Of a stretch of DNA of 64,000 nucleotides, positions 31,533 through 44,150 are shown piece by piece. The notes beneath the pieces are model-generated. The model did not search any database. It had not been told where the DNA came from and saw only the letters and a list, made by a program, of their open reading frames with translations. The stretch's first letter is position 1, and each line of letters opens with the position of its first letter. A program made the position numbers and the translations under genes. The stretch is from Gamarada debralockiae (lineage: Eukaryota; Ascomycota; Leotiomycetes; Helotiales; Hyphodiscaceae): assembly GCA_002803225.1 (NCBI GenBank), contig NXFV01001362.1, forward strand, positions 1 through 64,000, given 5' to 3'.

Positions 31533-33539
31533 GCAAGCATGATCATGTTATTTTACTGTAGCCTCGGGCTTCTTGCAATCAATTCGACATTTGGTGCTGA
31601 TTGATGTACATCGTGACCTAGCGTTCGAAGCCTCGATTTGGTATGCTATACAACAAAAATGCCGAATTCGGATTTGCCCATAAGTTGCCCTTGGTCGCGA
31701 GGATAGTTTTATAACGCACATCCTGATAGGGAGCGCTTTTGACCTCCCTTGGCTTTTCATCACTAGTTTAATCATGGCGGTCGTGATTTCTCCTTACATT
31801 GCCCGTACATTCAACAACCTCCCAGGCTTTGAGATGGCAGACCCGAAGTTTGATGCAGTTGGGAGGAGAGATTGTCCTTCCTTCAGGGATTTGAATCACT
31901 TCCGCAGAAGAAGCTATATAGCTCCTTTCGCAAGGCGATTTCCTTCTGAAGAGATACTTTAGGATAAGGAAAAATTATAGGTTGGAGTTGGAAAGCAAAG
32001 GGACGATGAGAGACAATAGGTGGAACAGTTGTTGTCGGTGCTCGAGAACAGCATGGTGGAGGAGGACACCGGGGTGAAGGAAGTGATGTTTAAGCAGGAG
32101 GTTGACGTTAGTGTTCAAGAACGAGGCGGATGATGGTTGTGGTAGGGCCAGCCCATTTTGTGGCAGGCTATTTGACTGACACTCGCGAAAAGTGAACGCA
32201 AAAAAGACGCCTCATCGAATGACGATTGATTTTTGCAAATTTTCAGAAGTTTTTCCACGCTCCTGCAGCCCTTCAATGACTGCCCTTATTCAACATCGCC
32301 AACGGCACTGCCCCCTGCTCCAGGTGCAAAGCAATGTGACCTTTGTCACCTGCCTTGCTCGCTCTCTAGCAGTGCTGGTTCGAATTTGAGGTCTAAGGTC
32401 TTTTCAAATTGAGCTAAGGTCACGACAAGGCATGAGTGACAGAGCTAGCAACGTATGAGCTGATTATCGTGTCTTGAATATTTTTGCTTCTTCATTTCCT
32501 ACAGAAGGCCGCTTTTTCGGCAGGAGGAGGTGGGTAGTCGCACTTTCGACCTGACTTGTTACATCAGCTGCATGGTTGTTTTTCGTCACATTTGACCTTT
32601 CTGATCCTGTGAATTTGTCAGCTAGGATGAAGGACGTAATATTGCGAATTAAGGAAATGTACCTGCAGATACTACATCCACTATAAGGTCTCCGTTTAGA
32701 TGCTCTAGGTTTGTTGTTTGCTGTCGCTCTCCTGCCGCTCAGTTTGGAACCTGTACTGATTGAACACGCTCTAATGAGGAGGTTGTTAAATTTCTCTGGG
32801 ACCAGGCTTTCCGAAATCTTTAACCGCAGGCCGTGACTGCGTTAATGGTTCAGAAACCGCCAACACAGGGCCAGCTATATCACGACGGGTCTAGAAATTG
32901 CATCAGCCTCGGGCTCCTCTACTTATGATAATGAGTATTACTAGTTCTTTTTCATACTTCTCATATAAAAAGTCTTTGTTCAGAATAGAAACTAGTCCAT
33001 GATTTGCGACTGGAGACGTAAATGACAGAAGCTCTGGGTCATCAATGTTCCACTCCTTTCCAAATACACAGGCAAGCTATTTAAAACCTGGGGTTCGAAT
33101 TAGCATTTTCCAGAATATAGAGATTGCACAACATACCTGATTCTAAAAATACCTAGAAAGCAATTGCCATCAGGAAAAGCTTTCCCTATGCTTGAAAGGT
33201 AAGACGGTGGCAGGAAATGGCGTACTCCAAGATCAGATAGTTGATTTTGTCAGAATCTAAGACATCTTGCTCATGTTTTCGCTGAAATCACATAGCACGT
33301 GGGAACGGCGTTAAATACTTGGTGGGCGAGTCTCCCCTAACGCAGGGGCTTGGTCCAATTCGGGAAACTTAGATTAAATGGCTGTCTCGGAGATCATCTT
33401 AGATTGAACAGTCAACCTGGTCATATGGTTGCCCGCCTATACTTATTGGTCGGTCGGGTTATTATCTCAAATCTTTTCGGCTTAGTTATTCCTTGTAGTT
33501 TAGCAATGTGGACGGATTCGGATGGATCAGCTGGGAGTT
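31533..33539. other. gene-poor interval 31533-33539
   Basis: A 62-codon plus-strand frame with ATG at 31774 (FNNLPGFEMADPKFDAVGRR) looks protein-like but has no secure family. No other coding or RNA signal was seen over about 2 kb. Confidence 0.35.
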
Positions 33540-33754
33540 TTAGTTTGCAACCCTATTGTTCCTGCACGTGAATACCCACAAAGCGTATTGCTCAAATTTT
33601 TGGTTCAATTTCATGGAGGGAAAAGATAATATTACAGCAAAATGACTAATTACATGAATGATTGGAGACCAGGGCGAATTTGAGAAGTCTATACAGATAC
33701 TACATCTGCCCCTGTAAAATCTGCCACTGCAAGGGGAGTAAAATTCAGCTACCT

Positions 33755-33995
33755 TGGACGAGAATGTTTTCATGACATCCACTCTCTTACTGAACTCATA
33801 TATCTTCACGCACTGTGCTCGATGAGGCCCGAAGCTCTTCATTTCTTGTTCGATGGGTTTAGTAGGATCGTAGTGCGGCTCGATGTTGCAACTGGTGAGC
33901 TCGTCCCTTGAAATTGGCACATATGAATTGAGCACAACAAGCTCCCAGGACTCATCTGCTAATTCTATCACATCAATGACTACTATTAAGGGGTT
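33755..33995 (-). pseudogene. unrecognised coding-like fragment
   Basis: The minus strand reads IELADESWELVVLNSYVPIS, then IEPHYDPTKPIEQEMKSFGP and KIYEFSKRVDVMKTFSSK, followed by a GTAGCTGAA donor-like site. Composition is protein-like, but there is no ATG and no family I know. It is possibly one exon of a degraded gene. Confidence 0.3.
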
Positions 33996-34292
33996 AAGGC
34001 CCCAGAAAGGGATATCTCCCTAACATCAGGCAGAGCCACGTCAGCTGCTCACTAGAGGGGTTAGAGTTTGGAACTAAACGGTGGCTTGGCGATGGGCGAT
34101 GATTCTGCGTTCCGCCTAGCAGTGAAAAGATATATTTGGAATAGGAGTGGGTATTGAAGTTATGCCCTAGAGAAACGGATTCTAGGTTTTCTTTTTCTAA
34201 CTCTAGATCAAGATCACGAAATTAACAGCATGGCACAGCACATAAATCTCAAGTACAAATCATCTCGTCTGTATCTTTGTTGCGTATTGCCA

Positions 34293-34433
34293 GTTGAGCT
34301 GTTGTTTAGAGGCGAAATATAGTGGCATTTTTAGAACTAGCTGATATCTAAGGAAGCTGAAATACAAGGAGGGGAAGAGCTCTCTTATACCACAAAGAGG
34401 GGGAAATACAGGCTATACCTTATTAGGCAGTTC
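34293..34433. repeat. dispersed repeat, copy 1
   Basis: About 140 bp related to 44367-44503 in the same orientation. Shared blocks include CGAAATATAGTGGCATTTT, AGAACTAGCTG.TATCT, GGGGAAGAGCTCTCTTA and CCTTATT.GGCA. No coding potential. Probably a transposon-derived fragment. Confidence 0.55.
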
Positions 34434-34533
34434 TAACCAATAATAGCTTTCCTTTACGGTGTGAATGTATCATAACTGCTCTGACTTATACTGATACTTC
34501 CGAAGAGAATATTCCCCAGACCCGGCGGCTACT

Positions 34534-34863
34534 ATGAAAGAGTATGGAGAATATTTTGCACCCGTATATAAAAAGTGTGAATGGATCCGAATGCAGTGGA
34601 AGGATGTACTCAAGGAAGAATCAGATGAAGTTGTACGAAGTAAACTGGAGATCAATGTAGCGGTTCTTGAGAAGGTTATGGTAGTCTTAGCGGCGTATTC
34701 ACGCTTTCTTGCTGAGATGGACAAAACAGAACATTCATCCAAAGCAGCTAGTAAGCGATGTGCTCTGACCTTTTCTTCTGAGCTATTATGTTGTGCAGCT
34801 GCAGGGCCTATGGACGAGCAGTCTACTCAGAACGTCAAAGATACTATACTAAGCTTACTCTAG
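34534..34863 (+). CDS. hypothetical small protein
   Basis: 109 codons from an ATG at 34534. The first half looks like a charged helical protein (EYFAPVYKKCEWIRMQWKDV, LEKVMVVLAAYSRFLAEMD). No family was recognised. It follows the dispersed repeat by 100 bp, so it may be a piece of a longer decayed gene. Confidence 0.3.
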   Translation: MKEYGEYFAPVYKKCEWIRMQWKDVLKEESDEVVRSKLEINVAVLEKVMVVLAAYSRFLAEMDKTEHSSKAASKRCALTFSSELLCCAAAGPMDEQSTQNVKDTILSLL

Positions 34864-35225
34864 ATTATTGGGCGTTGAACTTCTCAGAAAAGCGAAATTT
34901 TCCTTTTGAAATAGTAAATCTAAATTGGCATGTCTGAAACGGCCTTGTCTTTTGAAGTCCTGCTATATGGTGACATTAGACATGGAAAATGGATCTTCTG
35001 ACCTCCGCGCTCTCAGGTTGACAGAGACGGGCAGTTGCCCCTTCTGTTTTTATTCTCAATGCGTATAAGAGCATCATCGTTATCCAAGTCAACGACCTCA
35101 AGCTTCTTCCATCTTGCACAGGCCTTAACCATGTTGCTTCTCGAAATCTCGTGGGGTTAGATTCTTAGCAGTAGGCCACGACATATTCTGATAATATACA
35201 TTAATCAAATAAAGGTAAAGTGAAA
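34864..35225. other. gene-free interval 34864-35225
   Basis: Nothing recognised. Confidence 0.3.
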
Positions 35226-35501
35226 CTAGTTTTCACTTATAATTTCTGCCATAGTTGGCGGGAAAGACTCTTCGTCTGTCGAAATATACGTATAAAAACG
35301 GCTTTCTCTACGAATAAACAAGGCTACGTCAATCCCAGGGAAGCTCCCTAATTCATAGGACTTTTTGGTAATGTTTTCACCCTCCTTCCAATGCCACTTC
35401 TGTTTATCGTCGCGACGCGTTATGGTAATGAAATGGGCAGGATTTGGAGGTAATAATGCTGTGCGATAACTAGCAGTTAAAGAGGGAAGGAAGTCGATCA
35501 T
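35226..35501 (-). CDS. MADS-box-like small protein or fragment
   Basis: 91 codons with ATG at 35501. Residues about 39-85 (KEGENITKKSYELGSFPGID, VALFIRR, FYTYISTDEESFPP) resemble the divergent MADS-like domains found in ascomycete genomes, where KKAYELG..C..DVA..I is followed by a YxYxS-D-ESWPP stretch. The usual basic DNA-binding arm is replaced by an unrelated leader, so an upstream exon is probably missing or lost. The assignment rests on pattern memory only. Confidence 0.4.
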   Translation of the reverse strand: MIDFLPSLTASYRTALLPPNPAHFITITRRDDKQKWHWKEGENITKKSYELGSFPGIDVALFIRRESRFYTYISTDEESFPPTMAEIISEN

Positions 35502-36599
35502 CGGGGGATGAATTGGGGGTACCGTGAAGTATGAAGTGTATTAGAGATATGTGAAGAAATTCCCCACCACGTGTTTGGGCCATGACATTGTAGTTGCTCT
35601 TTTGATCCAGGCAGGCTAGATGAAAAAAGGTTAAAGACTTCTTTGGGTTTGCAGAATACAAGGCAGTGCGTTCCGAAAGGGAAGGAAGCCTCAAGAGTGG
35701 GGAAAGCACGAAGCACAACATCTAAGTGATGTTGGAGAAAGCACAGCAATCACAGCTTGAAGACAAGATATGCCACACCAAGGCAATCTTGCCGACCCTT
35801 GATCAAATGGCACGGTACCTGCATAACTGCTGTTTCTCCGCCATCGAGTCGGATAGTCACGTGATCAAATCTCGATCTTCTTTGTACCACCCCAAGCCTT
35901 ATTTCCCTGCAGATTGTCGTCATCCAGTCACAAGGCTGAGAAACGCCAAAAGGCGGAATGAAAAATGGCATGACAAACCTTCCAGAGTCTAGACTTGCGG
36001 AGTTAATAGCCTTGTCTGTCCGGAGTCCCGGGCAAGGAGAAATGTCCGTGGAAATGTCCGTGAATAAGCCGTTCGCAAGCAATAGGGGGGGAATTTGCAA
36101 AGCCAAGTATCTTTACTTCTAGCTGTACAATTGACGTCCTTAGACTCGCCTTGAGTAGCCGTTGATGGCTTTCCCTTTGATGTCACGAGCTTTAGTAGTG
36201 AGCGGCGATAAGTGTTGACGTAAAGATGAAGATCCCAAAATAAGAAAATTCGAAAGGGATCCAAGTTAAGGTTTATGTTATGTCCGCATAATGTAATAGG
36301 TCGTTTGCGGGCGCGTAGTTTTCGGATACATATTGAGTTTAGTAAGCAGTCATTGGCAATCAAGCCTTTCCATCCCTGTTTGATGCCCTAAACGGAATAG
36401 GGTTGCTAATCGATGAGCCATCAAACAAGGCTTCATTATCGCGGCGCAAAAAGCTACCGTCATACCGATCAAGAGCGATTTCTTTTCCAACATCTCTCTC
36501 CTAACTCTCTAAATATCGCTCTCATGAGAAAGACTACATTGTATACGAAGCAGAGAACTTTCGTTCGGCCACATACACGAGAGCGAGGAACCAGCAGCC
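35502..36599. other. intergenic 35502-36599
   Basis: Upstream region of the second Zn2Cys6 gene. The last 150 bp are A/C-rich leader-like sequence (CATCTCTCTCCTAACTCTC). Overlapping short frames on both strands have no family. Confidence 0.35.
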
Positions 36600-39311
36600 A
36601 TGTACGCAGGTTTCAATCAATCACCTCCAGCGGCCGCACCGCCGACCTCAACCTACCCCTCTGCGCCGCCCTCGACAGCAGGAACAAACACGGTGCCTCA
36701 TAGTCCTACTGAGGAGAAGAAGTCTTCGCATAGTGGTGCTAATGGGCTCAATGCGCGATCGTGCGTGACGTGCCGGAGGAGGAAGGTTAAATGCGATAAA
36801 CAGGTGCCTTGCTCAAATTGCACCAAGGCGCAGACACAATGCGTATTTCCAGCACCGGGACGTGCTCCCCGACGACCGAGACAAGGGAAGGTTGTGAGTG
36901 AACGAGAGGCAGAATTGTTGAAGAGATTGCGGAGGTTAGAGGGAGTGGTGGAGGAGCTGAGCGGACAGGTCGAACTCGAGGCAGTCAAGCAATCACCAGG
37001 CAGTGATCATTCGGATATACACAAAGATGGAGATTCGACGGGCGGGTCAAATAAATCAAATAGCGTCCGAGTTGTTGGAATGGATGAGGGTAGCGGAACA
37101 AAGAAGACCTGGATTGCGAGGAGCTTCAATTTGGGGGAAGGGCCGCCAAAGTCTCACTTCGGAGTTAACAAGATTGAAGGGGCTATGGGACGACTAGTCC
37201 TGGATGAAGGAAAGAGTTCATATGTTGCCAATCCATTCTGGGCGAGTCTCACTGAGGTCAGTTTAGAGGATATTGCGGTGGGAGCTGTTGACTAATCCGC
37301 CATGTAGGAGGTTGAAGAAATCAGAGAAATTTTGGAGGACCCGGGAGACTTCGACTCGGACGACGAAATAAGCCCAATTCTCCCTACAGACGTTGTTACC
37401 GATGCGAGCCACCAAAGTTTCATAATGGGTTATAACTCGTCGAGTGTCGATCTCAAACCTCTGCATCCGCTTCCCTCTCAGATTCCTTTCTACTGGCAGA
37501 CCTTCCTAGAAAACGTGCAGCCTTTGGTCAAGATTCTACATACACAGACGATGAATAAGGTCATAAAAGAGGTGCAGAACAACCTGGATTCTCTAAGCAG
37601 AAGCACTGAGGCTCTGATGTTTTCCATATACTTTGCTACTATTACATCAATGAATGAAGACGAGGTAAGTCAAGTCACCATTTTCGTATATGACCACTAA
37701 TGGTCCCTTTAGGTTAAAACGAACTTTGGCGTTGAAAAGGACTACCTAATTAAGCAGTATCGCTTTGGAGTAGAGCAAGCCCTCGCCAGAGCCAGCTTCC
37801 TCAACACCAACGAGATTGTCACCGTCCAAGCATTCGTCCTCTTCCTAGTCTGTGTTCGGCGACACGATGACACCCGTTTCGTCTGGTCCCTAACCGGCCT
37901 CGCAATGCGGATAGCTCAATCACTCGGCCTCCACCGAGATGGGACAAAATTCGGACTCTCCCCATTCGACACAGAAATGCGACGACGTCTCTGGTGGCAA
38001 GTTTGCATCTTAGACGTACGCGCATCCGAGGACCATGGCTCCGACCCCACAATCCTAGATCATTCATTCGACACCGAGTTCCCGCTTTCTATTAACGACG
38101 CCGACCTCGATCCCGATGCCACGGAACCTCCGATCCCAAGACCGGGAGTGTCAGAAATGACGTTCTGTCTCATAAGATACGAGATCTGCTCTCTGACCCG
38201 AAGACTCTCCTACGTCCCACCAGGCGTAAGCTGCCAACAACGCGCCGCCCTCGTGACACTGGAAGAAAAAGAGCGCCTGATAAAAGAGTGTTCCGACCGC
38301 CTCGAAGAAAAGTATCTCCAGTATTGCGAAGAAGCCGGTCCACTCTACTGGGTAGCAGCGACCGTCGCACGTCTTATCACCGCAAAATTGAGCCTCATAA
38401 TCTACCACCCCCTAACCCAACCCGGGAAACCCAATTCCTTATCCCAAGACATCAAAGATCGACTCTTCATGGCGTCGATTGAAATCATCGAGTATTCCCG
38501 CATCCTGGAATCAGAAGCAAGCACCAAACAATGGGGCTGGCTGTTCCACACATACGTCCAATGGCACGCCATCGCCTATATTCTAGGCGAATTATGCATC
38601 CGCTCACACTCTATGATCGTAGATCGTGCATGGAGGGCCGTGGACGGTGTGTTCAATGATTGGGGCGTTGCAGTCTCACACAGTAAGAAGAATTCGGGGA
38701 TGTTGTGGCAGCCGATGCGCAAGCTGATGGCTAAAGCGAGGAGGAAGAGAGAGGAGAATATGCAGATACAAATGCAACAAGGTGCCATCAGCAATGATCT
38801 GGGGATTAACAGCAAATACATTCGACCTCCTCCCTCTGGTACATCTTCAAAACCGGGAGGTTGCACCGGAATCACCGCTCAGGATCGTTTATTTCCTCAG
38901 ACTACGGATACCACGAACCTCGTCGCCAACGAAATCTACCACTCGCCTCTCAACCCCGAATCCCCACCCACCGTGTCCAACCCCTCCTTCCGCAATTCCC
39001 TCTCCCAACAAAACTATTCAACCGACATACCCATGTCAGAGCCACAAATCCAGCCCCAAGTAATCGGCATGGGACCTCTCCTGGCCCCAGAACAAATCCA
39101 ATTACAATTACAGCAACAACAAATGCAGCAGACCCCATGGCTGATGGACGATAATGCGTTGTTGGATCTGGATATGGCGGGCTTGGAAGGCGATCCGAGT
39201 TGGGAGGGGTGGGATGATCTTGTTAGGGATTTTCAGATGGAGGCTGATAATCAGGGGGGACTGGGGGAGATAAGGGGGCCGACTTTGGGTGGGATGGGGA
39301 GTTGGTGGTGA
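36600..39311 (+). CDS. Zn2Cys6 transcription factor with fungal_trans domain
   Basis: Three exons (36600-37256, 37308-37664, 37713-39311) with 51- and 48-nt introns give 870 aa. A Pro/Ser/Thr-rich N-terminus precedes the zinc cluster C55-x2-C-x6-C-x5-C-x2-C-x6-C (CVTCRRRKVKCDKQVPCSNC). A basic linker and a coiled-coil dimerisation helix (EREAELLKRLRRLEGVVEEL) follow. The fungal_trans domain spans about residues 280-600, with GLAMRIAQSLGLHRDG and MRRRLWWQVCILD as its standard signature. The C-terminus is Gln-rich (IQLQLQQQQMQQ) and acidic, activation-domain-like. It is a nuclear regulator with unknown targets. It is convergent with the Htm1-like gene. Confidence 0.92.
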
Positions 39312-39708
39312 TTCGATGAGGGGAGAAGGGAGAGGCGAGGTGGTGTTATGAATATGGAAGAGATCTATGCTTGAATATGGTTTGAAAATATTCCGATGAT
39401 GGTTGGTTTATGGGTACATGGATACGGAGTCTTTCATTCAGGTGTTGGATAGATATCATTTTGGGGTTTCTGCTGGATTTGGGTCAATAATTGGTGTATT
39501 TGAATTTACGGTCATATCCTCTCCGTCTTTGGTCGGTCACTATATAAAAAACTCTGCTCGTTTATTTGCATCCTGTTGCGTACACATGGTGCTTAACAAA
39601 TCACAGTCATTACAGTTCGCAAGTAAGGTCATCATATGTATTCATGAGATGTTATCTACATTTCATTCCCCAACGCCAAAATCACACCTGCGCACCCACC
39701 CTCCCTTG
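39312..39708. other. convergent 3' intergenic 39312-39708
   Basis: The tail-to-tail gap between the regulator and the mannosidase gene. No gene seen. Confidence 0.4.
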
Positions 39709-42700
39709 TCACACAACAACAATATTCCCCACTACCAACCCCTGACTCTCAATATGATACCTTCTCCTAATACCCACACTCCTACTTCTTCTAAACAAAT
39801 CCTCAACCTCCTCCCCACCCCCCACCATCACCATACTAATCTGATGATGTCTCAACAGTCCGCTCGGCGTAACCTGCGCTTTATCAAGCAGCGGTCTTAT
39901 CAGCTTATGTCCCGTCCCCTCTCTCCCAAAATCCTCGTCTTGCTCATCTTCGTCTGATACGACGATGACAAGCTTAAGACTGCGCAGGGAGGGAGTGAAA
40001 CTGGGGATGTTGGCTAATTTTTCGGAGAACGTGCAGCCTCCGCGACGCATGATGATCACTTCATGTTTTCGTGCGGCCTCGTCGGGGAGTTTGCCTTCGC
40101 ATGCGTCGCCTGCGAAGAACAGTCGAGACCAAGTAAGTGGTTCTGCTGAGGCCGAGTTCGGATCCGGTGCTTCCGCGACATCGATGATAGGCGCTGCACC
40201 CATTCCTGTAGGCGCAATGCCGGGGATAGTCACAAATGTAAAAGTTTGCGGCATTTTTGGCTGTGGAAGCAGAGTAGCGGCTGGGTCGCGGAGGGCCGAT
40301 GTCACGTGGTTGAGGAGGGAGGAGAGCATCGTGCGATATTCGGCTGCCAAGCCAGCGCTCGAAATTGAGTCCTCGAAGGCGAATTGTGGGCCTTCGTCAT
40401 GCTCTTCCTCTTCCGTGTAGAACCCTTCGGCTTCGGGATCGGTAGAGGAGTGGTTTGTTTCAATAGGACGGTCCAATTGGAGTACAATATCAAGCATGAT
40501 CGAGTCCCGCACACGGGTGAAAGATGGATCTGACATATCGCCGATAACATCGCGAGGAATAAAAATCTGCTCGTCTCGGCCAAGTGCCATGTTTTGGATG
40601 TTCCATACGCGCCAGGACTCCATGAGAGGTCCGTCGATGGCGATGAATGGGGAGGGTGATTCGTAGACCATACCTAGTTTGAGGCCAGATAGGCTCTTTA
40701 CCAATATTCCCTCATTGATTCTTACCAGGCCCTGAGCTCCGAGAAATACGAAATTATTCCCCGAAGGAGTGGGGAGAGGGTTGTTGTTGGGGAATTCGAT
40801 ACTGAATGTTGTCTTCATTGGAAGTCGATCGCAAGTCCCGTTGGTCGGCATAAGGGATTGTGGCAGTGTCCATGGGTAGTAGGTATGATTGGGGTAAGTG
40901 TTGTGTTCTGATCCTGTGACTCGAGTTGCTTTCCTAGATTTCCCAGAATCGACGAAGCGTAAATTCGGGATCATGTGCAAGCCTATCAAGCTCGCTGCAT
41001 GAAAGACATCGGGTCTTGCGGCAGTTGCCGAGACTGAAAGCGGAATAGGAGATGGAGCAATTGGGCAAGTATCTGTGACTTCAACTCCGGCGTGGAGCTG
41101 GACAGCTTTGGTGGTCACTGGCTTTCGTCGAACGGGAGTAGACTTTTCCTTCGGGATGAGGAGTGGATGCCCTTCAGTCGTAAAGACATAAGCCGCATCA
41201 AGCGAGTTCAACGGATGATCCGGATCGAATAGCAGATAGAGGTACTTGGCTGTCTCGCCAAGAAAGAAGCTCTCCATTCTATCGCTTTTCTCACCAGTTC
41301 GGACATCCTGGAGACCTGACCATCCGCATTCGGTCCAGCATCGTCGTTTGATATCCTCCAAGACCATTTCGCCAACATGGAGATACCAAGGGTCCCGAGT
41401 AGCGCGATATAGATGATAGTTTGACTCAATGAACTCCGGTCTTCCAGGCCACCAGCCTAAACCCCCCTCAACTTGGCCATCTCGGACCGACCACCTTTCA
41501 GGCAGGGCAGCGTATCGAGTCCACAGCGCAGTGTATAGTAAATTCGTTTCGATAGCTTCCTCGACCTCGCCGGCTAGTGTTAGTAGGCCAGGATAATAGG
41601 CACCCAGACTATCAATCCAATATGCCTGTGGAGATCCAGTCGCTAGATGGACGTTAACGTAATGAGGATGATGAGTGCTGCTGTATAAATGTCTTTTAAT
41701 TGCAGCATGTGCCTCGTGCCAGGCTTCCAGGAAAGCCTCGGCTGAGTTTTCTTCCAAACTTAGTGGGCTGTAAATGGTGTTTGGGTCAAGCCATGATTCG
41801 TGAGGCTGCTTAAAAGGGGTCGTCAGGTTCGGTGTATCATGTCCAGAGAGTAGAATGGAAGTCTTCAAGGCGTATTCGAAGAAGCTATCAGCGCCCGCAC
41901 CAATTCCAGCGTATGGCCCAATCCACTGCCCATTCTCAGCATCGACACCAGCTCCAATCAGCCCAATATTGCTTCTCCTATTCCATACGGCCCAAAATGC
42001 TCTCTTGGCCAATTGCTCGAACCTCGTGTCTCCAGTGAGTCTGCTTAAGACGGTAAATTCGAGAACCAAACTCCCAGCACCCGCGCTACATGTTTCGGTA
42101 ATCTCAGGTGAACCATCCTCTGCCAAATCGTCTTCGGCGTCCTTATTGAGTGGAGAGTTCAGATAGAATGGAATTCCATGTCGAAGGTTGACTCTTGGGT
42201 ATGGCATACCAGTCGCAGTATAAAAAGCTGGCAGTAGTCTTTGCGCTAGATCGAGCGCAAGACGAAGAAGCTGACCATTGTATCGAAACCCATTCGGCCA
42301 TTTTATTGTCGGCGTCTCGCCTTTCTTCAAATTTGAGGTATTCCGTAATTTGGGTTTGTATCCGCTGATTGGCAGTTCTCCAGACGCAAACAAGTGAGCG
42401 CTCAGCAGTCCGCCAACCCCTCTTATGACCGTTTCGAAGACCTGGACCTTGCTATCGACATCAAACCCCCGCGCTCTTAGGCCCTTCCCAGCCGGTCCGC
42501 TCGTGCCATCCCCATATTGTAATACCAGCGAAGCTACGCCATCTTGAAAGTCGCGCAAAGCCTTTGCCCCAGTCGCCGCCCGATCCGGAGGGGCAGATGC
42601 CAATATGGCGAGTGTAGAGAGGCTGTCGATGAGTGTGAGGGAGTAATTGCCCAGAACATCATTGAGTTCGACATTCCGCGGATTTCGTGAATCTCGAGTA

Positions 42701-42993
42701 AGAGGGACGCATGAGACAGGTCTCAACTATAAAGGGTCAGTACCAACTCTCCGTCGACTCCTGTGCAGTCTAACCTCATCCTCTGGAAATGCGACATCCA
42801 TATAATTATCGAAGCCATGGTAGAACATGTCTACAGTCTCCTTGCGCAATTCTGCTATGCGTGCAGGCGTCATAGCATTGGCAATGGCCAGCCATATCGT
42901 TGAGAAGAGAAGAATCCATCTTGACCGGAAGATGTTCGTAAGGCGACTGTTGCAGGAAGTATCCAGCCTGCCTCCTCGCCATCGCAATGGCAT
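39709..42993 (-). CDS. Htm1/EDEM-like GH47 alpha-mannosidase with PA domain
   Basis: Two exons: 42993-42775 (ATG at 42993) and 42726-39709, separated by a 48-nt intron, give 1078 aa. An N-terminal signal anchor (WILLFSTIWLAIANAM) leads into a GH47 catalytic domain (about residues 45-560). Motifs are MFYHGFDNYMDVAFPEDE, LTLIDSLSTLAILA, FETVIRGVGGLLSAH, ETCSAGAGSLVLEF, GAGADSFFEYALK, and RPEFIESNYHLYRATRDPWY with SFFLGETAKYLYLLFD. A protease-associated domain follows near residues 860-960 (FAGDACEGKLP...IIMRRGGCTF). In the ER lumen such proteins trim Man8 on misfolded glycoproteins to mark them for ERAD, with Pdi1 as partner in yeast. The long C-terminal extension with PA domain is normal for filamentous fungi. 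No damage is visible. Confidence 0.93.
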
Positions 42994-43513
42994 CACCGGA
43001 AACGTTTGTAGAAAGCGGAAGGCATGTGAGCTCGGAACGACAAGATCGCAGGCCTTTTGGGAGTTCTGTGGAGGAAATGAAGTCCCAAAATATCAATATT
43101 AAGGAATAAATCCAAGGATTTGAGGAAGAGGATACTGATATGTGGAAAGTTGGCTTCAAGGACGATCGCTTACTCAATCTGGCCTGATGAGCACGTGACG
43201 ATGTTCCGACGACAAACAATAAAAAATGGGAACTCCTCATCAACAGCTTCAAAGTGCATAGAATGCACGAATAAGAGATGTTTGGTCAGTGCTCAATTCA
43301 AGTGAATACGAGATCTTTCTATAAATTAAAATCATCAAAATTGTGCGAGATATTGAGGTTGTAATCTGAAGAATACCCACAATGACGACCTCCATGCCTG
43401 CATCACGTCATGGATACCTTGTTGATGGCCTTAGAGAGCATTTGCACCCCATCTGAATTGCTCTCATACCCGTCCACTCTCTCTCCATTATCCTTCTTCC
43501 CCACTCGTCACAA
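42994..43513. other. intergenic 42994-43513
   Basis: Upstream region of the Htm1-like gene. No gene recognised. Confidence 0.35.
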
Positions 43514-43852
43514 CTATTCTCGGGAAGCCCAAATGTCCGCTACTCTTTCGGCTCTCTCAGCCTGTACGTTGAATCCTCTCTGACTCATAATCTTAAATGG
43601 CCAAGGGTCGTTCTTCCAGGTGTGCCAGTTAGAAATGCCGGTCAGATAAGTCTTTGAAAATTGGTGGTGAGGATACACTCGCAAAGTATATTGGTCAACA
43701 TAGCCTCTATCATAGAACTTCAAATCCTTGCACTTTCGATGGCTCTTCGTCATACCACGCTTAATCTCTTGCTGTCGGTGCTCCTGGCCGATCCTTACTG
43801 TCGTCCATCCCACTGTGCAGACCTCGCAGGCGATGTCTACTTCCCCGTACAT
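43514..43852 (-). CDS. hypothetical small protein
   Basis: 112 codons from an ATG at 43852 to TGA or TAG at 43514. Composition is protein-like, with several Trp and Tyr (GISNWHTWKNDPWPFKIM, AERAERVADIWASRE). No signal peptide and no family known to me. It may be real or a remnant. Confidence 0.35.
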   Translation of the reverse strand: MYGEVDIACEVCTVGWTTVRIGQEHRQQEIKRGMTKSHRKCKDLKFYDRGYVDQYTLRVYPHHQFSKTYLTGISNWHTWKNDPWPFKIMSQRGFNVQAERAERVADIWASRE

Positions 43853-43904
43853 GGTCTTGTCTGATGAGCGATCGGCGTGATTGTAATCGACTGAAGGTCA
43901 GTGT

Positions 43905-44150
43905 AATGATTGAAGTTCAAGCGGCTGTATGGTGGTTGTCGATTGTGTTCTTGGCTTTCGACTTAGTTGCTGGCTGTCATCTGGCTATTGAAAGCCGAGT
44001 GTGGCGCGGGCTGTCGTCTGAAGTTTGACTAGCGAATGTGTCGCTGGCTGCCGACAACGATTTGGTGGTTGATTGTCTTCTGACTTTTGAACAAGTTCTG
44101 GCTGTCGCCTGTGTTCTTATTGCCGACTATTTTCCTCGCTGTCAAAAGCG
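43905..44150. repeat. degenerate short tandem repeat
   Basis: A G/T-biased stretch in which GGCTGTC(G/A)TCTG-like and GATTGTCTTCTGA-like units recur irregularly about every 30-40 bp. It is non-coding and may be a decayed minisatellite. Confidence 0.35.

Noticed and set aside
31774..31962. 62-codon plus-strand frame with an LPGFEMADPKFD stretch
   Set aside because: It briefly resembles a retroelement protease-to-RT linker (LADPxF...), but no neighbouring retroelement domains exist and the match is too short.
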